Source: Methylomonas sp. 11b (GTDB lineage Bacteria > Pseudomonadota > Gammaproteobacteria > Methylococcales > Methylomonadaceae). From it: a DNA stretch of 64,000 nt. The notes under the pieces are model-generated. The model did no database searches. It was not told the origin of the DNA and worked only from the letters and a program-made list of their open reading frames with translations. The position numbers were made by a program, and so were the translations under genes. Below are positions 58,863 to 64,000 of the stretch, piece by piece (the first letter of the stretch is position 1; every line of letters begins with the position of its first letter). The stretch spans positions 2,289,741-2,353,740 of the forward strand of contig NZ_KI911557.1 in the NCBI RefSeq assembly GCF_000515215.1, written 5' to 3'.

Positions 58863-59231
58863 TTATTTGATTTCGGCAGTTGCGCCAGCTTCTTCAAGCT
58901 CTTTTTTCGCCGCTTCAGCTTCGGCTTTGTTGACACCTTCTTTAACGGTAGTTGGTGCGCCTTCAACAGCGTCTTTAGCTTCTTTCAAGCCCAAGCCTGT
59001 CAATCCGCGAACTGCTTTAATAACCGCTACTTTGTTTTCGCCGAAACCGGTCAAGATAACATCGAACTCGGTTTGCTCTTCAACAACAGCCGCCGCTACA
59101 GGAGCTGCAACCGCCACTGCCGCAGCAGCAGAAACGCCAAACTTTTCTTCCATCGCTGAAATCAGATCAACGATTTCCATAACAGTCATGTTAGAGACTG
59201 CTTCCAAGATGTCTTGTTGTGAAATTGCCAT
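58863..59231 (-). CDS. rplL: 50S ribosomal protein L7/L12
   Basis: The 122-residue protein has the N-terminal dimer region [20 protein letters not shown], an alanine-rich hinge near residues 35-50 and the C-terminal [24 protein letters not shown] (in segments) that contacts GTPase factors. It follows rplJ by 46 bases. Confidence 0.97.
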   Translation of the reverse strand: MAISQQDILEAVSNMTVMEIVDLISAMEEKFGVSAAAAVAVAAPVAAAVVEEQTEFDVILTGFGENKVAVIKAVRGLTGLGLKEAKDAVEGAPTTVKEGVNKAEAEAAKKELEEAGATAEIK

Positions 59232-59277
59232 TGTGTATTCCTCTAAAATTAATGAGTTTTAACTGGTTAACGCGAGA

Positions 59278-59772
59278 TTATGCCGCTTCTTTCTCGTCTC
59301 TGATTGCAGCCAGAGTACGCGCGAGTTTCTCGACCGGTGCTTTCATGACCGACATCAGCATGCTGATACCTTGATCACGGGTTGGCAATCTTGCCAATCT
59401 ATCTAGCTCCGATCCATCAAAAGCCTGTCCGCCGATCGCAACTACTTTAGCGATCAGTTTGTTATGGCCTTTGGAGAATTCGCTGATGAGTCGTGCAGCG
59501 CAGCCTGGATCTTCCATGGAAAATGCCAGAATTAAAGGACCAACCAGTCCTTCCTGCATACATTCAAACTCAGTCCCAGCGACAGCACGTTTAGCCAGTG
59601 TATTTTTGACTACGCGCAAATAAACGCCCGTTTCTCTCGCGGTTTTACGCAGCTCCGTTAATTCGGTAACTGTCAAACCCCGATATTCCGCCGCAATGGC
59701 GGAATGGGCTTTAGCGGCGAATTCAGCAACTTCCTCTACGACAACTTTTTTGCTATCTAAATTGAGTGCCAC
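59278..59772 (-). CDS. rplJ: 50S ribosomal protein L10
   Basis: From the GTG at 59772 the protein is 164 residues (VALNLDSKK), matching L10 length. A GGAGG ribosome binding site lies 5 bases upstream. An ATG at 59820 would add 16 residues lying in the leader and is rejected. RGLTVTELTELRKTARETGVY (in segments) and GVYLRVVKNTLAKRAVAGTEFEC are family motifs. It binds L7/L12 and represses its own leader. Confidence 0.94.
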   Translation of the reverse strand: MALNLDSKKVVVEEVAEFAAKAHSAIAAEYRGLTVTELTELRKTARETGVYLRVVKNTLAKRAVAGTEFECMQEGLVGPLILAFSMEDPGCAARLISEFSKGHNKLIAKVVAIGGQAFDGSELDRLARLPTRDQGISMLMSVMKAPVEKLARTLAAIRDEKEAA

Positions 59773-59945
59773 ATCTACCTCCGGTACTTTCCGATTATGC
59801 ATCGGATCTATGAAACGCATCTTTCGATGCCCCTTTCACGGTCCCTTTCACCAACTTTGCGGCTCCAGCTCCCGTCTGCGTAGGAAAATTAAGCTTTCGC
59901 ACCTACGGTCTTTGACGGCTGCCGATAACTCGGCAACCCAAAGCC
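59773..59945 (-). promoter_or_regulatory. rplJL (L10) leader
   Basis: The minus strand between rplA and rplJ holds ACCGTAGGTGCGAAAGC, then TTTTCCTACGCAGACGG, closely resembling the known gammaproteobacterial L10 leader, where L10-L7/L12 binds to repress translation. The arms CGTAGG and CCTACG can pair. Identity with the described RNA family was judged by eye; 3' and 5' limits are approximate. Confidence 0.75.
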
Positions 59946-59962
59946 TTACAACTGTTAATTTA

Positions 59963-60658
59963 TTAAATATCGATACTGCTTTGATCGATCCACAAACCTG
60001 GACCCATAGTCGACGACAGGGCAATTTTTTTCAGATACACGCCTTTCGCTGCCGTAGGCTTGGCTTTTTTCAGATCTGAAATCAAAAACTCCAGATTTTG
60101 TTTGAGTGAGGTTTCATCGAAAGACACTTTGCCGATAGAGCAATGAATGATGCCTGATTTATCGGTGCGGTATCTAACCTGCCCGGATTTGGCATTTTTG
60201 ACTGCTGTAACGACGTCAGGCGTTACGGTACCTACTTTCGGGTTTGGCATCAGTCCTCTTGGACCTAAAATTTGACCTAATTGACCAACTACGCGCATTG
60301 CATCAGGTGAAGCAATAACCACATCGAAATTCATCTCGCCGCGTTTCACTTGCTCGGCCAAATCATCCATACCGACGATGTCCGCGCCCGCTTCACGCGC
60401 TGCATCAGCATTAGGGCCTTGAGTAAACACAGCAACTCTTACCGTTTTGCCAGTCCCGTTAGGCAACACGGAGGCACCACGAACGTTTTGGTCGGATTTG
60501 CGTGGATCAACACCCAAATTAACACTCACATCCACTGACTCATCAAACTTGCTATTCGCGAACTCTTTTAAAAGAGCCACCGCTTCGGCAACCGAATATT
60601 GTTTACTTCTAACTACCTTTTCTTTGATAGCCTTTGCTTTTTTAGTTACTTTTGCCAT
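59963..60658 (-). CDS. rplA: 50S ribosomal protein L1
   Basis: The 231-residue protein has the [21 protein letters not shown] (in segments) N-terminal, [19 protein letters not shown] and [21 protein letters not shown] motifs. L1 moves the E-site stalk and in relatives represses the L11 operon. The gene shares a base with the rplK stop. Confidence 0.97.
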   Translation of the reverse strand: MAKVTKKAKAIKEKVVRSKQYSVAEAVALLKEFANSKFDESVDVSVNLGVDPRKSDQNVRGASVLPNGTGKTVRVAVFTQGPNADAAREAGADIVGMDDLAEQVKRGEMNFDVVIASPDAMRVVGQLGQILGPRGLMPNPKVGTVTPDVVTAVKNAKSGQVRYRTDKSGIIHCSIGKVSFDETSLKQNLEFLISDLKKAKPTAAKGVYLKKIALSSTMGPGLWIDQSSIDI

Positions 60659-61089
60659 TACACGCCCTCCACGTTCAAACCCATGCTGCGAGCGCTTCCC
60701 GCAATAATTCTTATCGCCGCTTCCAAATTAGCTGCGTTCAAGTCTTCCATTTTGGTTTTAGCGATTTCTTCCAACTGCGCACGCGAAACCGTGCCGACTT
60801 TATTAGAATTGGGCTTGCTGCTTCCGCTTTTAATACCCACTGCTTTTTTCAACAAAACCGAAGCGGGTGGCGTCTTGGTAATAAAAGTAAAGCTTTTATC
60901 ACTATAGACGGTGATAACAACAGGCAAAGGCAGGCCTTTCTCAACTTCTTGAGTTCTCGCATTAAACGCCTTGCAGAACTCCATAATATTGACACCACGC
61001 TGACCCAATGCAGGACCAATTGGTGGACTAGGATTAGCCTCACCTGCTTTAACTTGCAGCTTGATGTACGAATCAATTTTTTTTGCCAT
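60658..61089 (-). CDS. rplK: 50S ribosomal protein L11
   Basis: The 143-residue protein has [19 protein letters not shown] (proline-rich N-terminal domain) and the C-terminal rRNA-binding [14 protein letters not shown]. It forms the GTPase-associated centre. It is coupled to rplA by a one-base overlap. It starts 99 bases after nusG. Confidence 0.97.
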   Translation of the reverse strand: MAKKIDSYIKLQVKAGEANPSPPIGPALGQRGVNIMEFCKAFNARTQEVEKGLPLPVVITVYSDKSFTFITKTPPASVLLKKAVGIKSGSSKPNSNKVGTVSRAQLEEIAKTKMEDLNAANLEAAIRIIAGSARSMGLNVEGV

Positions 61090-61138
61090 TTTATACTCCT
61101 AACGGGTGCAAACGCTTTTCAGCTCCCCAACAAACAAA

Positions 61139-61166
61139 AATCCCGGCCACATAAATGACAGGGATT
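61139..61166 (-). terminator. nusG-rplK hairpin, possible attenuator
   Basis: On the minus strand AATCCC (61161-61166) and GGGATT (61139-61144) pair around an imperfect inner stem and are followed by TTTGTTTGTT. It may partly terminate transcription between nusG and rplK. Confidence 0.45.
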
Positions 61167-61188
61167 CGTAAAAATCTCGGATTGTAGG

Positions 61189-61722
61189 TTAGACTTTTTC
61201 AACCTGTCCAAATTCTAATTCAACTGGTGTAGATCGACCGAAAATAAGAACCGATACGCGCAACCGGCTTTTCTCGTAATTGACTTCTTCTATGTTGCCA
61301 TTGAAGTCTTTAAATGGGCCATCGGTAATCCGAACAACTTCCCCAACTTCGAACAACACTTTAGGCCTCGGTTTATTCACACCCTCTTCAACGCGATTTA
61401 ATATTGCCATCGCTTCTTTTTCAGAGATCGGTGACGGCCTATCTGATGCCCCACCAATAAAGCCTAATACTCTGGGGACGTTCCTTACCAAATGCCATGT
61501 TTCGTCATTCAATTCCATTTGCACAAGCACGTATCCGGGAAAGAATTTTCTTTCACTTTTACGCTGCTGACCCATACGCATTTCAACGACCTCTTCGGTA
61601 GGAACCAGAATTTTTCCAAAAAATTCTTCCAATCCTTCACGTTTTATGCGCTCTTCCAGAGCTTGCTTGACTTTATTTTCAAAGTTGGAATAAGCGTGAA
61701 CGACATACCAGCGAAGTGCCAT
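61189..61722 (-). CDS. nusG: transcription termination/antitermination factor NusG
   Basis: The 177-residue protein has the N-terminal NGN domain ([17 protein letters not shown]) and the C-terminal KOW domain ([22 protein letters not shown] in segments). It links RNA polymerase to Rho and the ribosome. It overlaps the secE stop by one base. Confidence 0.97.
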   Translation of the reverse strand: MALRWYVVHAYSNFENKVKQALEERIKREGLEEFFGKILVPTEEVVEMRMGQQRKSERKFFPGYVLVQMELNDETWHLVRNVPRVLGFIGGASDRPSPISEKEAMAILNRVEEGVNKPRPKVLFEVGEVVRITDGPFKDFNGNIEEVNYEKSRLRVSVLIFGRSTPVELEFGQVEKV

Positions 61723-62102
61723 TATTTAATCCCCTGGCTCATCAAAAGCTGAACACCCCAAAACAAAAACATATCTAGCAGCCACAGTATTAAGCCTACT
61801 ATGAAGACCATTAAAAAAACCATTAGCGTAGTACGAACCGCTTCGTCTTTAGTGGGCCAGACGATTCTCTTGAATTCCTGCTTGGACTCCAGCATAAAAC
61901 CCCATAGACCACGACCTTTAGCAGTCGTAAAAGCGACAGCCACAGCAGCCGCTAAAACCGCCACCAAAACTAAAACGCGATAAAGAAGCTGCAAATCAGA
62001 AAAATAGTAGAACGCTGATATGCCGGCAACAACAAAAACCAGAGATAAAGCCAACTTTACGATGTCCACCACTGAGGAGACTTCTTCTGCCTGTGCGTTC
62101 AT
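61722..62102 (-). CDS. secE: protein translocase subunit SecE
   Basis: The 126-residue protein has three hydrophobic segments (about 15-35, 40-60, 95-120) like other gammaproteobacterial SecE proteins. The conserved cytoplasmic [21 protein letters not shown] (in segments) precedes the last membrane helix. It lies 37 bases after tRNA-Trp. Confidence 0.95.
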   Translation of the reverse strand: MNAQAEEVSSVVDIVKLALSLVFVVAGISAFYYFSDLQLLYRVLVLVAVLAAAVAVAFTTAKGRGLWGFMLESKQEFKRIVWPTKDEAVRTTLMVFLMVFIVGLILWLLDMFLFWGVQLLMSQGIK

Positions 62103-62139
62103 TTAGTCAACTTGAATTAAATTATGAAGATTCCCTGAA

Positions 62140-62215
62140 TGGCAGGCCAGGAGGGACTCGAACCCCCAACTTGCGGTTTTGGAGACCGCTGCTCTACCAA
62201 TTGAACTACTGACCT
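62140..62215 (-). tRNA. tRNA-Trp (CCA)
   Basis: A 76-base cloverleaf with AGGTCAG acceptor pairing to CTGGCCT, T loop GTTCGAGTCC and a CCA end encoded. The anticodon loop has CTCCAAA, giving anticodon CCA. It lies between tuf copy 2 and secE, as in enterics. Confidence 0.97.
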
Positions 62216-62249
62216 ATTCAGAAAATATTTTTTGAATCAAAACCGGTTA

Positions 62250-63440
62250 TTACTCGATAATAGAAGCAACAACACCCGCACCAACGGTGCGACCACCTTC
62301 GCGAATCGCAAAACGTAAGCCGTCTTCCATCGCAATCGGTGAGATTAGTTTTACGGTAACAGCGATGTTATCACCAGGCATCACCATTTCCACACCTTCT
62401 GGCAAATCAACCGCACCGGTTACGTCGGTTGTTCTAAAGTAGAACTGCGGACGGTAGCCATTGAAGAACGGGGTATGACGGCCACCCTCTTCTTTGGACA
62501 GCACATAAATCTCTGCTTTAAAGTGAGCGTGTGGCTTGATGGAGTTAACATGCGCCAATACTTGACCACGTTCAACATCTTCTCTTTTGGTACCACGCAA
62601 CAGGACACCGACGTTATCACCCGCTTGACCTTGATCAAGCAGCTTGCGGAACATTTCCACACCGGTGCAGGTCGTTTGAACGGTGTCTTTAATGCCGACG
62701 ATTTCAACTGCTTCGCCCACTTTGATGATGCCACGCTCAACACGACCGGTTACTACGGTACCGCGACCTGAAATTGAGAACACGTCTTCGATGGGCATCA
62801 AGAACTTGCCGTCGATCGCACGCTCTGGCTCAGGAATGTAACTATCCAGAGCTTCAACCAAGCGGACTACGGATTGTACACCAATTTCGCTTTGCTCGCC
62901 TTCTAAAGCTTTCAATGCAGAACCCACAATAATAGGGGTATCGTCACCAGGGAATTCATATTGGTTCAACAGCTCACGAATTTCCATTTCGACAAGCTCA
63001 ATCAGCTCGGCGTCGTCTACCATATCTGCTTTGTTCAAGAACACGACAATGTAAGGCACACCAACTTGACGTGACAACAGGATGTGTTCGCGCGTTTGCG
63101 GCATAGGACCGTCCGCAGCCGAGCAAACCAAGATGGCTCCGTCCATTTGGGCCGCACCGGTAATCATGTTTTTAACGTAGTCAGCGTGACCAGGGCAGTC
63201 AACGTGGGCATAGTGGCGGTTGGCTGACTCATACTCTACGTGTGAGGTAGAAATAGTGATACCGCGCGCACGTTCTTCTGGGGCGTTGTCGATTTGATCA
63301 AAAGCCTTGACCTCGCCGCCTTGCAGCTCCGCCATTACTTTTGTTAATGCCGCTGTCAATGTGGTTTTACCATGGTCAACGTGACCAATGGTGCCAACGT
63401 TTACGTGCGGTTTCTTTCTTTCAAATTTTTCTTTAGCCAT
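62250..63440 (-). CDS. tuf: elongation factor Tu, copy 2
   Basis: The 396-residue protein is identical to copy 1. It is cotranscribed with three upstream tRNA genes (Tyr, Gly, Thr) and read into tRNA-Trp. This tufB-like position is the conserved gammaproteobacterial one. The G motifs [13 protein letters not shown] and NKAD are intact. Confidence 0.98.
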   Translation of the reverse strand: MAKEKFERKKPHVNVGTIGHVDHGKTTLTAALTKVMAELQGGEVKAFDQIDNAPEERARGITISTSHVEYESANRHYAHVDCPGHADYVKNMITGAAQMDGAILVCSAADGPMPQTREHILLSRQVGVPYIVVFLNKADMVDDAELIELVEMEIRELLNQYEFPGDDTPIIVGSALKALEGEQSEIGVQSVVRLVEALDSYIPEPERAIDGKFLMPIEDVFSISGRGTVVTGRVERGIIKVGEAVEIVGIKDTVQTTCTGVEMFRKLLDQGQAGDNVGVLLRGTKREDVERGQVLAHVNSIKPHAHFKAEIYVLSKEEGGRHTPFFNGYRPQFYFRTTDVTGAVDLPEGVEMVMPGDNIAVTVKLISPIAMEDGLRFAIREGGRTVGAGVVASIIE

Positions 63441-63481
63441 TATGAAACACCCTAACTACAACAGAAACAATCAACCTTATC

Positions 63482-63557
<76 letters not shown>

Positions 63558-63577
63558 GAGTACCATTACCTCGAGAA

Positions 63578-63651
63578 TGGAGCGGGTGATGGGAATCGAA
63601 CCCACGCAATCAGCTTGGAAGGCTGGAGTTCTACCATTGAACTACACCCGC
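63578..63651 (-). tRNA. tRNA-Gly (TCC)
   Basis: A 74-base cloverleaf with GCGGGTG/CACCCGC acceptor stem, loop CTTCCAA (anticodon TCC) and an encoded CCA. The top pair of the anticodon stem (C27-A43) is mismatched, while the rest pairs normally. Confidence 0.95.
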
Positions 63652-63669
63652 AGATCCCATTAAATTTGG

Positions 63670-63754
63670 TGGTGGAGGGGGGAGGATTCGAACCTCCGAA
63701 GGTAGAACCGGCAGATTTACAGTCTGATCCCTTTGGCCGCTCGGGAACCCCTCC
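63670..63754 (-). tRNA. tRNA-Tyr (GTA)
   Basis: An 85-base class II tRNA with a long variable arm and anticodon loop ACTGTAAA (anticodon GTA). The CCA end is encoded. It is the first gene of the tRNA-tuf unit, about 10 bases after the predicted start site. Confidence 0.96.
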
Positions 63755-63770
63755 GTTACTTATTCGGTCA

Positions 63771-63799
63771 ATTATCCTTATTTATAAAATCCTAGTCAA
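63771..63799 (-). promoter_or_regulatory. promoter of the tRNA-Tyr-Gly-Thr-tuf unit
   Basis: On the minus strand TTGACT (-35) and GATAAT (-10) with a 17-base spacer, just upstream of tRNA-Tyr and after the pth stop. Confidence 0.7.
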
Positions 63800-63829
63800 G
63801 TTTTTTTTAAGAATCCTTTCTAAAGACTC

Positions 63830-64000
63830 TTAGGCATTAATCAGAGCAAAATCGCCCGCAATTAGCGCCTCCATATTTTTTGCCACTCCCTCAAACATAC
63901 CAAGCAGTCTCGCCTGACCGTCTAGCGACAATCCAGACAATACGTAATCAGCTACCTTTTCCCTTGTGACAGGGCGACCAATACCGAGTCTCAGCCGGTA
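63830..64000 (-). CDS. pth: peptidyl-tRNA hydrolase, C-terminal part
   Basis: Fifty-six residues in frame to the window edge with TAA at 63830. YRLRLGIGRPVTREKVADYVL matches the C-terminal region of Pth (RLRxGIGxP). Pth releases peptides from peptidyl-tRNA. The N-terminal catalytic residues lie outside the window. The tRNA-Tyr promoter begins about 30 bases after its stop. Confidence 0.88.
   Translation of the reverse strand, partial: YRLRLGIGRPVTREKVADYVLSGLSLDGQARLLGMFEGVAKNMEALIAGDFALINA

Noticed and set aside
58471-59262. Plus-strand frame of 263 codons spanning the rpoB start and rplL
   Set aside because: Its alanine/serine-rich end is the complement of the alanine-rich L7/L12 hinge; it crosses two real genes.
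59773-59820. Upstream ATG for rplJ
   Set aside because: Lies in the L10 leader; the GTG at 59772 has a GGAGG site and matches the family N-terminus.
46046-63440. tuf pair as evidence of a mobile element
   Set aside because: Two tuf genes at these positions are ordinary in gammaproteobacteria; no inverted repeats, transposase or target duplication are present.

Overview
The window reads as chromosomal DNA of a gammaproteobacterium of moderate GC. The order tRNA-Tyr, tRNA-Gly, tRNA-Thr, tuf, tRNA-Trp, secE, nusG, rplKAJL, rpoBC, str, S10, spc and alpha genes is gammaproteobacterial. A secreted protein ends in a VPVPSAVWLFGS-type sorting tail that I associate with Methylococcales methanotrophs (Methylomonas and relatives). 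The order or genus is an inference, not something I could search.

1-24,300 is a surface-glycan locus in three transcription units. (a) 1-3167, minus strand: four overlapping genes for a CMP-activated nonulosonic acid of legionaminic type (LegF, LegB, LegC, and LegG/NeuC cut by the window edge). (b) 3284-8328, plus strand: a tight four-gene operon with a CgeB-like glycosyltransferase, a methyltransferase, a NodU-type carbamoyltransferase and a radical SAM protein. (c) 24,292 down to 8325, minus strand: twelve co-directional genes. They encode three radical SAM/SPASM proteins, two sugar SDRs, a GmhA-like isomerase, an HldE-like protein with its domains in swapped order, an E1 alpha/beta thiamine-diphosphate enzyme pair, a 1281-residue tandem glycosyltransferase, a second CgeB-like glycosyltransferase and a DegT aminotransferase. 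Units (b) and (c) converge and their stop codons overlap. Unit (c) could make and transfer an unusual heptose-like or two-carbon-branched sugar. That is the most novel part of the window, and the product is not known.

24,300-32,500 is mixed housekeeping and accessory DNA: a large Hsp70-related protein, a secreted metzincin-like protein with an exosortase-type tail, surE-pcm, an Smr-domain protein, a divergent GAPDH homologue and a hypoxanthine/uracil-DNA glycosylase family protein.

32,551-63,799 is an unbroken minus-strand run of translation and transcription genes, ending at a strong terminator (32,551-32,593). It runs from a tRNA-Tyr promoter at about 63,771-63,799 through two essentially identical tuf genes, the RNA polymerase genes, and the str, S10, spc and alpha clusters. 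Visible control elements are the L10 leader before rplJ, hairpins between nusG and rplK and between rplL and rpoB, and a near-consensus promoter before rpsL. The window ends inside pth.
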